The notes: a model not told the origin generated them from the letters alone. A stretch of 64,000 nt of DNA from Hymenobacter puniceus (GCF_014333525.1 NZ_JACSCX010000001.1:682001-746000); one strand, 5' to 3'; positions 52,717-61,800 are shown, counted from the stretch's first letter. Numbers and translations are program-made.

Positions 52717-53376
52717 CTACGCTGGTTTTTCCAGAATCAGCAGCCGGTTCAGCAGCTCCACCTCCACTTCCTTCACCGTGAAGCCCAATTGGGGCAGATA
52801 CTCGGCCAGATCCTGCCCTTGAATACTCAGGTGCGCGGCCGTGAGCGTGTTGGCCAGCACCCGGCCGCCGGGCGTCAATAGTCGCCAGATCTGCTGCCAA
52901 AACTCCGGCGTCTGCAGGCCGGCGGGCAGGTCGAGGTCAATGAACAGGTCAATGATGATCAGGCCGAAGGTGGCGGCCGGCGCGGTGCGCACCCATGCAA
53001 AAGCATCGGCGCACACAATGGTGAGGTCGGGGCTGGGGCGAATGCCGAACTCCGTATCGGCTAGCTGAATGATGGTGGGGTCCAGCTCGATGGCCGTTAG
53101 ATGGCCGGCAGCCGGGTGCTCTTTGCGCAACGTTTCCACCACCGAGCCACCGCCCAGCCCCAGCAACAGCAGCAGCCGGGCCTTTTCGGGCGCCACAAAC
53201 AGCAGCCCGTAGCGTAGCACCCGCTGCAGCGAGCCATAGGAATAATTGGCGTGGCGCGTGTCCAGCAGCTTGCGGCCCCGGTACCACGTCACTTCCAGCG
53301 GCCCGTTGATGGGCGACGTGACGGTGCGGGTCAGCGGAATAAGGTAGCTCAGGTAGCGGCGAAGGTAGGTCAGCAT
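52717..53376 (-). CDS. Spermidine synthase-like methyltransferase-fold protein
   Basis: 219-residue protein with the Rossmann core of the spermidine/spermine synthase superfamily: LLLGLGGGSVVETLRKEHPA (about residues 69-88), AIELDPTIIQLADTEFGI, CADAFAWVRTA, IIIDLFIDL. The N-terminal YSYGSLQRVLRYGLLFV stands where the aminopropyl-acceptor region lies. It lacks a clear acidic pair for polyamine binding, so another small-molecule substrate is possible. It converges with the erythromycin esterase gene (29 bp between stops). Confidence 0.85.
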   Translation of the reverse strand: MLTYLRRYLSYLIPLTRTVTSPINGPLEVTWYRGRKLLDTRHANYSYGSLQRVLRYGLLFVAPEKARLLLLLGLGGGSVVETLRKEHPAAGHLTAIELDPTIIQLADTEFGIRPSPDLTIVCADAFAWVRTAPAATFGLIIIDLFIDLDLPAGLQTPEFWQQIWRLLTPGGRVLANTLTAAHLSIQGQDLAEYLPQLGFTVKEVEVELLNRLLILEKPA

Positions 53377-53432
53377 GGCCGCGCAAGGTAAGGCCGGCCC
53401 GGCAGGAAGCGAAAATCCGGCAACGTGAAAAG

Positions 53433-53517
53433 CCGGGGCGCGACGAGTAAAGTGAGCACCCTGGGTCGCGCCGTTTGCATGGGCGCTCAGGAACTCACTT
53501 CACTCGTCGCGCCCCGG
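53433..53517. repeat. 24-nt inverted repeat between minus-strand genes
   Basis: Arms 53433-53456 and 53494-53517 pair at 23 of 24 positions, around a 37-nt loop. The motif CCGGGGCGCGACGAGT differs from the other palindromic elements in the window, so it is a separate family. Confidence 0.8.
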
Positions 53518-53541
53518 ATTGTTGCGCTACGGAAGCTGGTT

Positions 53542-54465
53542 TTATTGCACCGCCTTCACTTGGTAGCCTTGCTGGCGAAGCAGCGCCAGTACGCCTTTGG
53601 GGCCGCCCAAATGGGCTGCGCCTACCGCGAAAAATGTGGGCTGGCTGGCCGCCATCTTCTCAATACCGGCAATCCAGCGCTGGTTGCGGTCATCAAGCAG
53701 CAGGCCGTTGTATTCGGTGAAGCCGAACATGCTTTTGCTGCTCATTTCCCGTAGGGCTTCTACCTGTTGGGTTTTGTAGAGAGCCAGCAACTGCTGCATT
53801 TCCTGCTTCATTTCCGCCTCCTTGCTCACCATGTCCGTCAGCATCTTGCTTTGCGCGGCGTACGGGATTTTATCGAAGATACCGAGCTGGTCCTGCATGG
53901 TTTCCAGGCCCAGCACTTCCTTTTTCTGCTCCTGAGCCATTTTCATAAACGAGGCTTCGTAGCTGGCCGGGGCGCAGCCCAGCACGGCCGGCATCAGCAT
54001 CGAGCCCAGAAAAAACGGCTTGATGGCGCCTACCTTATCGATGGGCAGCCCGGCTTTGGCTTGCAGATACGTGCCCAGCGCTGCGTAGTCGGCAGGTGAA
54101 AGCAGCTTTTGAAGCGTCTGGCCATCCTGCATTAGCATGCCAGCCTGGGCCTGCTGGGCCATGGTGGGGTCGTCCATATCCATTTCCAGCACTACCTGCT
54201 TGCTGCTGCTCACGGCCTGCTTCACGGTTTCGGGCATCTGCATATCGGCCGGACAAATCATGTGGATGGTGCCAAACACATACGAAGGTGCGCTCAGGCC
54301 CTTGCCCGACACCTCCCACAACAGGGAATTGGCGGCCGCTGTGGCCGTCGGCTGGACTTTGGTGGCCGATTTGGCAGGTTTCTTCTGGGCTGAGGCAGTA
54401 AAGGCGGTCAGCAGCAGAGTAGCCGCAAAGGCAGTTTGACGAAACAGGCGCATAGGATTGGACAT
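53542..54465 (-). CDS. TraB/GumN family exported protein
   Basis: 307-residue exported protein with a signal peptide (FAATLLLTAFTASAQ). It has the two conserved motifs of the TraB/GumN family: VFGTIHMICPADMQMP near residue 65 and FFAVGAAHLGGPKGVLALLR near the end, with the acidic residues and histidines that suggest a metal-dependent hydrolase. The family's natural reaction is unknown. The start is taken as the ATG at 54465; a second ATG at 54453 is equally good, and a terminator hairpin ends just before 54465. Confidence 0.9.
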   Translation of the reverse strand: MSNPMRLFRQTAFAATLLLTAFTASAQKKPAKSATKVQPTATAAANSLLWEVSGKGLSAPSYVFGTIHMICPADMQMPETVKQAVSSSKQVVLEMDMDDPTMAQQAQAGMLMQDGQTLQKLLSPADYAALGTYLQAKAGLPIDKVGAIKPFFLGSMLMPAVLGCAPASYEASFMKMAQEQKKEVLGLETMQDQLGIFDKIPYAAQSKMLTDMVSKEAEMKQEMQQLLALYKTQQVEALREMSSKSMFGFTEYNGLLLDDRNQRWIAGIEKMAASQPTFFAVGAAHLGGPKGVLALLRQQGYQVKAVQ

Positions 54466-54466
54466 G

Positions 54467-54531
54467 AAAAAAGGGAAGATGCTGGTTGAATCGCCAAAGC
54501 TGGCAACTTATTACAGCATCCTCCCTTTTTT
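54467..54531 (-). terminator. Terminator hairpin between the sorbosone dehydrogenase-like and TraB genes
   Basis: Arms 54467-54484 and 54514-54531 pair with one mismatch over 18 bp, with A runs on the plus strand giving U on both ends. The left arm finishes 1 bp before the TraB ATG at 54465. Confidence 0.8.
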
Positions 54532-54569
54532 ATTTCAGCGGCCGTTTACCAGCGTCAGGCTGAGCAATG

Positions 54570-55928
54570 TTAGCCTTTGCTGGCCGCCACGCGCCACACT
54601 TTGTTGCCGGCATCGTCCAGCACCAGCAGCGAGCCGTCGGGCATCGTTGTGACGCCTACGGGGCGGCCGTACACTTCTTTTTCAGGAGCATTGGCAATAA
54701 AGCCGGTTACGAAGTCCTCCATCTTACCGGCGGGCTTGCCGCTGGCAAACGGCACGAACACCACCTTATAACCCGTAAACTCCGAGCGGTTCCAGGAGCC
54801 ATGCTGGCCTACGAAAGCGCCTTTCTGGTAGCGGGTCGGGAAGGCCTGGCCATCGTAGAAAGCCAAGCCCAACGATGCCGTATGCGGCCCCAACGCCACT
54901 TCGGGCACCAGAGTTTTCTTCACCAGGTCGGGCCGCTCCCCTTTGCGGCGTGGGTCTTCTTTGGGGCCAAAATAGGCGTAGGGCCAGCCGTAGAAGGCGC
55001 CGGGCTGCACGCTGGTGAGGTAGTCGGGCACGAGGTCGTCGCCCAGTTCGTCACGCTCGTTCACGGCCGTCCAGAGGGTTTTGGTGCCGGGGGCCCAGCC
55101 CATTCCAACCGGATTCCGTAGGCCTGCCGCGTAGATTTTCTCGCCCGAGCCATCGGGGTTGATTTCGAGAATGTTGGCGCGGCGCTGTTCGTTTTCCATA
55201 CCATTTTCGCCCACGTTGGAGCCCGAGCCCACGCTTATGTAGATTTTGGAGCCATCGGCGCTGGCCAGCAGATTGCGGGTCCAGTGGTTGTTGTAGCCAC
55301 CGGCCGGCAAATCCAGAATCTTCTGGCCCGGGCCTGTGATTTTGGTTTGGCCGGGCTTGTAGGCATAGCGCAGCACACCGTCGGTGTTGGCTACGTAGAA
55401 GTAATCGCCGAGCACCAGCATGCCCAGCGGCTGGTTGAGGTTGGCCAGGAAGGTTTCGCGCACATCGGGCTTGCCATCCTTGTTGGTGTCGCGCAGCAGC
55501 GTGATGCGGTTGGCACTGGTTTCTTTCAACGACTTCGAAGTGTCCAGCTCCAGTTTAGCGGCCACTTTCTTCTTGAAGGAAGTCGGCACTGTGTTCGACT
55601 CGGCCACCAGCACGTCGCCGTTGGGCGTGACGTAGGCCCAGCGTGGACTGTTGAAGCTGCCAGCGTACTCCGTAATCACGAAGCCCGTGGGCACTACCGG
55701 CGTTTTGCCGGCCGGCCAGCCAATTACCTTGCTGCGCTTGGTCACCGATTTGGTGGCGTAGGGCTCCGGCAAGGCTGGTGCGGCAGCGGTAGGCTGGGTG
55801 GCAGAATCGGGTGCGGCGACGGTGGCCGCGGGGGTGTTGGTGGGTGTATCGGTGGTGGGCTGGCCCTGGTTGCAGCCAGCCAGCAACAGCAGAGCCGCTA
55901 CCGGCCCCGGGAAAGTTAATTGTTTCAT
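54570..55928 (-). CDS. L-sorbosone dehydrogenase-like PQQ lipoprotein
   Basis: 452-residue lipoprotein with lipobox LLLAGCNQG. A linker of threonine/proline repeats is followed by a six-bladed propeller of the glucose/sorbosone dehydrogenase superfamily (GFVITEYAGSFNSPRWAYVT; AAGLRNPVGMGWAPGTKTLW; ERDELGDDLVPDYLTSVQPG; YGWPYAYFG). It may oxidise sugars with PQQ. Whether PQQ is made in this organism cannot be seen. The start is the ATG at 55928. A long upstream frame overlaps the acyltransferase and is not translated in this frame. Confidence 0.9.
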   Translation of the reverse strand: MKQLTFPGPVAALLLLAGCNQGQPTTDTPTNTPAATVAAPDSATQPTAAAPALPEPYATKSVTKRSKVIGWPAGKTPVVPTGFVITEYAGSFNSPRWAYVTPNGDVLVAESNTVPTSFKKKVAAKLELDTSKSLKETSANRITLLRDTNKDGKPDVRETFLANLNQPLGMLVLGDYFYVANTDGVLRYAYKPGQTKITGPGQKILDLPAGGYNNHWTRNLLASADGSKIYISVGSGSNVGENGMENEQRRANILEINPDGSGEKIYAAGLRNPVGMGWAPGTKTLWTAVNERDELGDDLVPDYLTSVQPGAFYGWPYAYFGPKEDPRRKGERPDLVKKTLVPEVALGPHTASLGLAFYDGQAFPTRYQKGAFVGQHGSWNRSEFTGYKVVFVPFASGKPAGKMEDFVTGFIANAPEKEVYGRPVGVTTMPDGSLLVLDDAGNKVWRVAASKG

Positions 55929-55963
55929 GTCAGGATAGAATGCGGAAAGCTTTTCTACCTGCT

Positions 55964-57115
55964 TTAAGCTGATATAGTTACGCCGGGGGTGTTTTGAGTA
56001 GCTACCGCCGAATGGTTGGGCTTGCCTACCACCCGCCGCAGCCACTGGTTGAGCGGTTCTTCCAGCAACCAGTACAGCAGAATAGATGCCACATACAGCA
56101 GCAACACGCACAGCGCCTGACTGCCGGTGGCCTCGTAGAGCAGCTGCTGAAACACGCCAATATGAATCAGGTAGAAGGCATACGAGCTTTTGCCCAGCAG
56201 CACCAGCGGCGCGCTGCTCAGCAGGCGGCGCAGCACGGTATCTTCCTGCACCAGCCCCCACAGCAGCGGCCCGATACCCACCAGCGGCAGCACGATGTTG
56301 TTGATAAACATTCCGGCAGGCTGCATCACCCCAAACTCAAATTCGCCGGGGCCATGTAGTAAGCTCAAGGCGCCTATGCAAGCCAGCATACCCACTACTC
56401 CCACGTACGTAAGGCCCCGGACAGGCAACTGCTGCCTACCGCGCTGGCGCAGCCACCAAGCCAGGGCCACACCCGTAAAAAACTCGGCTGCCCGCCCCAA
56501 ATACACGAACTGAAACAAGAAATCCAGCGAGTCGAAGAAGCCGTGCCAGGGCTGGGGCCGCCCGGCCAGCACCAGCGCCACGCCTACTGCCGCCAGTAGC
56601 AGCGGCAGCGCCCACAGCCAGTGCGCGCTACGCCGCACCAGCACAAACGCCAGCGGGGCCGACACGTAGAACATTTCTTCGGTAGTGAGCGACCAGCCCT
56701 GTGCAATGCCCGTGTAGAGATACTGCTGAAACAGCCCGCGCAGAAACGTAATGTTGAGCACGTACTGCTCCAGCAGGTTGTCGGCAGTGTCGCGGCCCAG
56801 GTAGTAGAACAGCCCGAACGTGGCCGTGGTGAGCAGAAAATACAGCGGGTAGATGCGGGCGAAGCGGTTGGCGAAATACGCCCGCCACGACAGCTGCTCC
56901 ACGCCCAGATACCGGTAGCCAATCAGAAAGCCGCTTAGTACGAAAAACACCGTCACGCCGATGTGCAGCTCGGCCGCCAGCGTGTGTACCGTCCAGCCCA
57001 CTCTCTCGACCGAAAACGGATTGAAATGATGCACAAATACCAGCAGCGCCGCCACGGCCCGCAAACCCGTCAGGGCCGGAAAGTATTGTTTGGGCTCTGA
57101 TGGCGCAGTATTCAT
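55964..57115 (-). CDS. Acyltransferase family 3 (OafA/NodX-like) membrane protein
   Basis: 383-residue integral membrane O-acyltransferase with about ten membrane segments. The family start YFPALTGLRAVAALLVFVHH, with the R...H pair, is at residues 11-30, and FFVLSGFLIGYRYL follows near 57-70. These enzymes add acetyl or other groups to surface glycans, peptidoglycan or lipids. The neighbours include the TPR, ComA and capsule genes further on, so a surface glycan target is possible but not shown. The start is the ATG at 57115. Confidence 0.92.
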   Translation of the reverse strand: MNTAPSEPKQYFPALTGLRAVAALLVFVHHFNPFSVERVGWTVHTLAAELHIGVTVFFVLSGFLIGYRYLGVEQLSWRAYFANRFARIYPLYFLLTTATFGLFYYLGRDTADNLLEQYVLNITFLRGLFQQYLYTGIAQGWSLTTEEMFYVSAPLAFVLVRRSAHWLWALPLLLAAVGVALVLAGRPQPWHGFFDSLDFLFQFVYLGRAAEFFTGVALAWWLRQRGRQQLPVRGLTYVGVVGMLACIGALSLLHGPGEFEFGVMQPAGMFINNIVLPLVGIGPLLWGLVQEDTVLRRLLSSAPLVLLGKSSYAFYLIHIGVFQQLLYEATGSQALCVLLLYVASILLYWLLEEPLNQWLRRVVGKPNHSAVATQNTPGVTISA

Positions 57116-57175
57116 GCAGAGAGAAGCTAGGCGAAATATCCAGGCAAAACGGGTAGTAACGGTGTGGCTTTGCTG

Positions 57176-58066
57176 CTACCGGCCCAGCAGAAACCGGAGT
57201 GGCACGGCCACCCGCTGCTGCCAGGCGGCTTCGTTGTGGGCCGCCCCGGCGTACTTGCGGCTCAGCCAGCTACGGCGCGGGTAGCGCACGGCCCGCAGCA
57301 AGCTATCCACGCGTTGCTGGTGAGGCTCATACCACGCGTCGAGTGTGGTGGTGCCGTAGTCGAAATACAGACGCGGACGGAGCCGGCCGGTTAGGCGGGG
57401 CTGCAGGTAGGCCAGCATGGCTGTGGTGAAGTCGGGCGTGTTTTGCTTCAAGCTCAGGGGCCAGTGCGTGGAAAGGCAAGCCGCGCCGCCAAACACCTCC
57501 GGGTACTCCAGCGCCGCATACAGCGAAATCAGGCCGCCCATGCTGCTGCCCGCCACAAACGTATCCTGCCGGCGCGGGCTGGTGCTATACAGGCTGTCAA
57601 TGCGCGGCTTCAGCTCCTGTACCAGAAATTTCAGGTAGTCGTCGGAGAGCGGGGTGCCGGGGCGCTCCTGCGCCAATTGGGCGCGTCGGGCTTCGGGTAT
57701 GGCGGCATAGGGCTTGGCCGGGGCGTACTCGCGGAAGCGGCGGTCAGTGTTCCAGACGCCTACTACGATGCAAGGCCGCGCTTCCTTTGCACCAATTAGC
57801 TGTGTAAGCACACTGTCTATCTCCCAGGCAGTGCCGCCGTAGGAAGTAGCCGGCTCAAACAGGTTCTGGCCGTCGTGCATGTACAGCACGGGGTAGTGGC
57901 GGCGCGAGTTGTAGCCCGGCGGCAGCCACACGCTCACGCGGCGCGGCTGCACAAATCGCGACGCTATTTCGCCGAGCTGCTCCAGCCGGCCAGGCGGGGT
58001 GGCCGGTTGGGCCCAGGAGGAAAACGCCAGCAGTACCAGCGGCAGTAGTAATAGTCGCAGCTTCAT
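57176..58066 (-). CDS. Exported alpha/beta-hydrolase (esterase D/ferric-enterobactin esterase-like)
   Basis: 296-residue protein with a signal peptide ending FSSWAQ. The fold is that of the putative esterase family: SVWLPPGYNSRRHYPVLYMH near residue 45, the nucleophile elbow FVAGSSMGGLISLY near 155, and the later acidic and histidine positions (RLYFDYGTTTLDAWYEPHQQ; GAAHNEAAW). All three catalytic residues seem to be present. The substrate may be an ester of a sugar or siderophore. The start is the ATG at 58066. Confidence 0.9.
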   Translation of the reverse strand: MKLRLLLLPLVLLAFSSWAQPATPPGRLEQLGEIASRFVQPRRVSVWLPPGYNSRRHYPVLYMHDGQNLFEPATSYGGTAWEIDSVLTQLIGAKEARPCIVVGVWNTDRRFREYAPAKPYAAIPEARRAQLAQERPGTPLSDDYLKFLVQELKPRIDSLYSTSPRRQDTFVAGSSMGGLISLYAALEYPEVFGGAACLSTHWPLSLKQNTPDFTTAMLAYLQPRLTGRLRPRLYFDYGTTTLDAWYEPHQQRVDSLLRAVRYPRRSWLSRKYAGAAHNEAAWQQRVAVPLRFLLGR

Positions 58067-58111
58067 GCCGCAAGTATAGCCACAAGCCGCGCCCCAATTG
58101 CCACTAAACGC

Positions 58112-58147
58112 CAGGTGGCTGCCTCCGTTGCCGAAAGCAGCCACCTG
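58112..58147 (-). terminator. Hairpin after the phosphosulfolactate synthase gene
   Basis: An 11-bp stem CAGGTGGCTGC with its complement closes a 14-nt loop, 27 bp after the stop codon. It has no U run, so it may act as a weak terminator or mRNA stabiliser. Confidence 0.5.
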
Positions 58148-58174
58148 CGTACTATTTAGAACATCGTGGAGCGC

Positions 58175-59008
58175 TTAGCCGCGCGGCATCGAGGTGCCGG
58201 GGCGGCCCGTAGGCTTCACTTCGGGCTTGAACATTTCGTCTACGTTATCCATGTCGAGGAAGTCGGTGAACGTGTCGCCGCGCAAGCCCAGGCGGATGGT
58301 TTCCAGGCTTATGATTTCATTAGGCGCAATGTTGCCCAGGTTTACGTTGGCGCCCAGCAGCTTGATGAACCACACCTGCTGCGCCTTCTGCGGGGCTTCC
58401 CACAGGATTTTCTCGAACGGAATCTGCGTTAGGATTTCCTCTACCAGGCCCGAGCGAACCTCGCCGGTGCTGCGGAACAAACCCACATTGCCGGCCTCGC
58501 GCGCCTCCCCAATTACCTTCACGGCGCCGGCTTCCAGCTCGGTTTTCATCTGCGAAATCCACTTGTAAGGTGGAATGATCTTCTCGGCATCCTTGGAGCC
58601 CACCTCGCTCAGCACCTGTACATCCTGGGCCAGCGTGCGGATGTACTCCAGCTTTTTGTCGTGTACCAAGTCAATTGAGCCGTCTGATACTTCGGCGTAC
58701 TCCATGCCGAACTCCTCCAGCAGGCGGCGGTAGTCATCGAACTGGTTGCGGATAATGAAGGCCTCAAACAGCGTGCCGCCGAAGTACACCGGAATTCCGG
58801 CCTCTTTGTAGGCAGCCAGCTTGCGCTTCAGGTTGGGCGTCACAAACGACGTGGCCCAGCCCAGCTTCACGATGTCGGTGTAGGGCGCGCCCACTTCCAG
58901 AAAATCTTCTACCTCCCGTACACTCAGGCCTTTGTCCATGACCATGGTAAAGCCTTGCTCGCGGGGTTTGGCAGTGCGCTCAGGAAGTTGTGAGAGGTGG
59001 TAGTTCAT
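58175..59008 (-). CDS. comA: Phosphosulfolactate synthase
   Basis: 277-residue TIM-barrel enzyme of the ComA family, which adds sulfite to phosphoenolpyruvate to give phosphosulfolactate. Family blocks are GFTMVMDKGLSVREVEDFLE, YTDIVKLGWATSFV, PVYFGGTLFEAF and VQVLSEVGSKD (about residues 128-138), plus ANVNLGNIAPNEIISLETIR. In methanogens it starts coenzyme M synthesis. In Bacteroidetes it may supply sulfonated precursors, possibly for sulfonolipids. That role is inference, and no other enzyme of the pathway is nearby. A TACTTTTG element lies upstream. Confidence 0.92.
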   Translation of the reverse strand: MNYHLSQLPERTAKPREQGFTMVMDKGLSVREVEDFLEVGAPYTDIVKLGWATSFVTPNLKRKLAAYKEAGIPVYFGGTLFEAFIIRNQFDDYRRLLEEFGMEYAEVSDGSIDLVHDKKLEYIRTLAQDVQVLSEVGSKDAEKIIPPYKWISQMKTELEAGAVKVIGEAREAGNVGLFRSTGEVRSGLVEEILTQIPFEKILWEAPQKAQQVWFIKLLGANVNLGNIAPNEIISLETIRLGLRGDTFTDFLDMDNVDEMFKPEVKPTGRPGTSMPRG

Positions 59009-59085
59009 GCTGTAGGGTCTTAGTTAAATTGGGTATGAGAGCCTGACCAGCAGGCAGCACGCCCGGCCCGATGAAGGCAATACGG

Positions 59086-59093
59086 CAAAAGTA
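59086..59093 (-). promoter_or_regulatory. -7 element TACTTTTG upstream of the phosphosulfolactate synthase gene
   Basis: It matches TAnnTTTG on the minus strand, 77 bp before the ATG at 59008. No -33 TTG at 19 bp. Confidence 0.45.
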
Positions 59094-59188
59094 AGCCCGA
59101 ATTTTATAAATGAAGGCCTGAGAAGACAGTTCAGCTTCCAGGCAGCTAACCATCTTCCCAGGCCTTTAGTATCCGGTTGCCGGGTTTT

Positions 59189-60586
59189 CTATTTCCGATA
59201 CTGGTCAATCAGACGGGCCAGTGCCTGCTGCGACTCCAGTTCCGGAAAGTATTCAAACAGCAGCCGGTGCTTGTCGAAATCCAGCACCAAGGCATTTTCT
59301 AGCGTCTCGTAAGCTTCGCGGAAGCGTCCAGCGGCCAGTTGGTAAGCACACAGCCGGTAGTGCAACTCGGCTTCCAGCGGCTGCACCTCCACGGCGTTGC
59401 GCATCAGGTCAATGGCGCCCTGGAAATTGCCTTGCTCGTAGAGAATAATGCTCCAGTTCAGCCATACATCTTTGCTGTCGGGCGCTACTTCGGCCGCCTT
59501 TTCGTAGGCTTCCAGCGAGCTTACCACGTTGCCCACTTGGTATTCGGCCGCGGCCAGCGCCAGCCAGTATTCCACGCTTTCGGCATAGATGCCCACCGCT
59601 TTCCGGAAAAAGTGCGTAGCCTCCAGGTAGCGCTCCTGCTCGTTCATGATGATGCCAATACCGAACCACGCTTCGTCCATCTCCGGCTCCATATCAATGG
59701 ACTTCTGGTAGAAGCGGCGGGCAGCATCCCATTCGCGCAGCTTTTCGTGGCACTCACCGATGTTGCAGAGCGCCTCCGGCGTCGGCTGGCCTTCCTCGTA
59801 GCTCAGCTCGAACTCTGCAATAGCCTCCCGGTAGCGCTCCTGGCTGATGTACACGCTGGCCAGATAGGCATGCGCCTCCAAGAACTTGGCATCCACGAGA
59901 ATGGCGTACTCAAAGGCTGCTACCGCCTTGTCCAGCTGCTCCAGCCGGAAATATGCCTGGCCCAGATTGTACCAGGCAGTAGCCGAGTACGGGTCATCGT
60001 CGGTGAAGCGTTGAAAAAACGGCAGGTTTTCCTCCAACCGCTCACTTACTTCCAGGCAGTACAGCAGTTCCTGCACCGCTACGTCGTTGTCAGAGTTGAT
60101 ACGCAGGCTTTTCTTGTAATACTTGGCCGCACTCTTAAACTTCTGCCAGCTCTGGTAGGCCAGTCCCAAGTTGAAAAAGATATCATCCCGGTCCGGAGCC
60201 CGGTCGGCAGCCTGCAGAAAGAAGGCCACGGCCTCAGCGAATTCGCCTTTTTGGGTGGCAATGATACCGCGCGTAACCGCTACGTCTGGGTTGTCGGGGT
60301 CGAGGTGGGCAACATTCTCAATCTGGCTGCTAGCCTCTAGATACTCGCCTTTCATGGCCAGCACCTGCGAGCGGTCAATCAGTAATTCAGTGCTGAATGG
60401 ATACTGGGCAATGGCAGCTTCACAGGCCTGCAAAGCCTTGTCGTACTGCGTGTTGGTGGTATAATGGTCGATGATGTTCTCAAAATCGGCCAGGTCGAAA
60501 AAGACAGGTTCGTTTTGGGCTACCATCCGCTCGAAGCGGCGCACGGTGTCCAGTACTTCGTCCCGGTCCTCATAATTTTCATTCAT
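59189..60586 (-). CDS. TPR repeat protein
   Basis: 465-residue protein of about eleven tetratricopeptide repeats, for example DDIFFNLGLAYQSWQKFKSA, SATAWYNLGQAYFRLEQLDK and DEAWFGIGIIMNEQERYLEA. It has no signal peptide, so it is probably cytoplasmic and acts as a protein-protein scaffold. The repeats cover nearly the whole length, and the N-terminus (ENYEDRDEVLDTVRRFERMV) is a helical cap. The start is the ATG at 60586, two codons inside an earlier possible ATG (60592). Function unknown. Confidence 0.9.
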   Translation of the reverse strand: MNENYEDRDEVLDTVRRFERMVAQNEPVFFDLADFENIIDHYTTNTQYDKALQACEAAIAQYPFSTELLIDRSQVLAMKGEYLEASSQIENVAHLDPDNPDVAVTRGIIATQKGEFAEAVAFFLQAADRAPDRDDIFFNLGLAYQSWQKFKSAAKYYKKSLRINSDNDVAVQELLYCLEVSERLEENLPFFQRFTDDDPYSATAWYNLGQAYFRLEQLDKAVAAFEYAILVDAKFLEAHAYLASVYISQERYREAIAEFELSYEEGQPTPEALCNIGECHEKLREWDAARRFYQKSIDMEPEMDEAWFGIGIIMNEQERYLEATHFFRKAVGIYAESVEYWLALAAAEYQVGNVVSSLEAYEKAAEVAPDSKDVWLNWSIILYEQGNFQGAIDLMRNAVEVQPLEAELHYRLCAYQLAAGRFREAYETLENALVLDFDKHRLLFEYFPELESQQALARLIDQYRK

Positions 60587-60770
60587 TCTCATGCAGCTAC
60601 AATCAAGTGCCGGTTATCCGTCAAAACGGCAGCCCCAATGGGCTTTCTTCCAGCCAACCCCCTTATAATGGGGCTACGGCCTAATATACAACAACCGCAC
60701 CGGAGCCAAGCAGGTTCGCAAGGCAACGGCCTGCGTGAAAAATACTCTGGCTGAACGGTGAAGTGCCTTC

Positions 60771-61784
60771 CTACTTTGCCAGCACCTGGTGCTGCTTCCG
60801 TTGCAGTTCTTCGCAGCACCAAGCAATGGTTTCCTGCAAGGGCCGGAAAGCTTGACCAGTTGTGTGCGTTACCTTATCGGCGCGGTACAACACAGGACGG
60901 CGGCCGGCCCGGGCAGTGTCTTTGGTGATGAGCGGCCGGGCGCCAGTCAGCAAAGAACGAACGTGCTCCAGCCGCCAAATGCCTTCCGCTGCCCATTTGG
61001 GCACAGCTGTGGTGGGTGGCTTACGCCCAAAGCATTTGGCAGCCTGGGTTAGAAATTCCTGTAGCGGCAGGCTGCCGGCACTCAGCACGTAGCGTTCCGC
61101 CGTTAGGTCGGTATCTAGGGTGAGGTGAAGCATACTGGCTACCACGTCGCGCACGTCCACGAAATTGACGCTGCCCGGCGTATAGAAGCGGTGCTGCTGC
61201 CAGGCGTAGCGAAACAGCCGCGTGCTGCTTCGTTCCCAATCAGCCGGCCCCAGAATCACGGACGGACATATTATTACTGCCTGCAGCCCTTCCGCTACCC
61301 CGCGCCACACCTCCAACTCCGCCAGATACTTCGACGTAGCATACGCTCCGTGCTCGGCGCCTAGGTCCCACTTGGTATTCTCATCCAACACCTGCACCTG
61401 GCTGTTTGACAGCGCAGCCGCTTCCGTAGCACCGCCTCCCAGCGCTGCCACCGACGATACCTGGCAGAGCCTAAGGCGTGGCTGGCGCAGGCAGGCATCT
61501 ACAATTGCTGCCGTGCCTTCCACATTCACCTGCAACAGCGCCTCTTCATCCTGCGGCGCATACGATACCAGCCCGGCGCAATGAAATACGTGGCTTACTC
61601 CTTCCAGCGCCTTATGCAGCAAGGTAGTATCCCGCAGATCTCCTTCTATCCATTCCACCGTATCGGCTTCAGCTATTGCGGGTATATGCTGCCGGTAAAG
61701 TGCGCGCACTCGTACGCCACGTTTCACCAGCGCAGGAATCAAAAAACTACCCACAAGGCCGCTGCCGCCGGTCACGAAAATCAT
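60771..61784 (-). CDS. NAD-dependent epimerase/dehydratase family protein
   Basis: 337-residue extended SDR enzyme. The cofactor motif MIFVTGGSGLVGSFLIPALV starts at residue 1. VFHCAGLVSYAPQDEEALLQ near 65 and the YATSK catalytic pair near 148 (GAYATSKYLAELEVWRGV) are present. It probably changes a nucleotide sugar or a related substrate for the surface polysaccharide made by the neighbouring operon. The start is the ATG at 61784, 16 bp after the CpsB/CapC phosphatase stop. It closes the visible capsule unit. Confidence 0.9.
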   Translation of the reverse strand: MIFVTGGSGLVGSFLIPALVKRGVRVRALYRQHIPAIAEADTVEWIEGDLRDTTLLHKALEGVSHVFHCAGLVSYAPQDEEALLQVNVEGTAAIVDACLRQPRLRLCQVSSVAALGGGATEAAALSNSQVQVLDENTKWDLGAEHGAYATSKYLAELEVWRGVAEGLQAVIICPSVILGPADWERSSTRLFRYAWQQHRFYTPGSVNFVDVRDVVASMLHLTLDTDLTAERYVLSAGSLPLQEFLTQAAKCFGRKPPTTAVPKWAAEGIWRLEHVRSLLTGARPLITKDTARAGRRPVLYRADKVTHTTGQAFRPLQETIAWCCEELQRKQHQVLAK

Positions 61785-61800
61785 GGAGTTTTTCAATCCG

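Noticed and set aside
52717..53376. Assignment of the spermidine synthase-like gene as a true speE
   Set aside because: The core is right, but the polyamine-binding acidic residues are not clear, so only the superfamily is claimed.
55929..56261. N-terminal extension of the sorbosone dehydrogenase-like protein
   Set aside because: It lies inside the acyltransferase gene in another frame; the lipoprotein signal starts at 55928.
59339..60340. 333-codon frame antisense to the TPR gene
   Set aside because: Explained entirely by codon bias of the TPR repeats on the minus strand.
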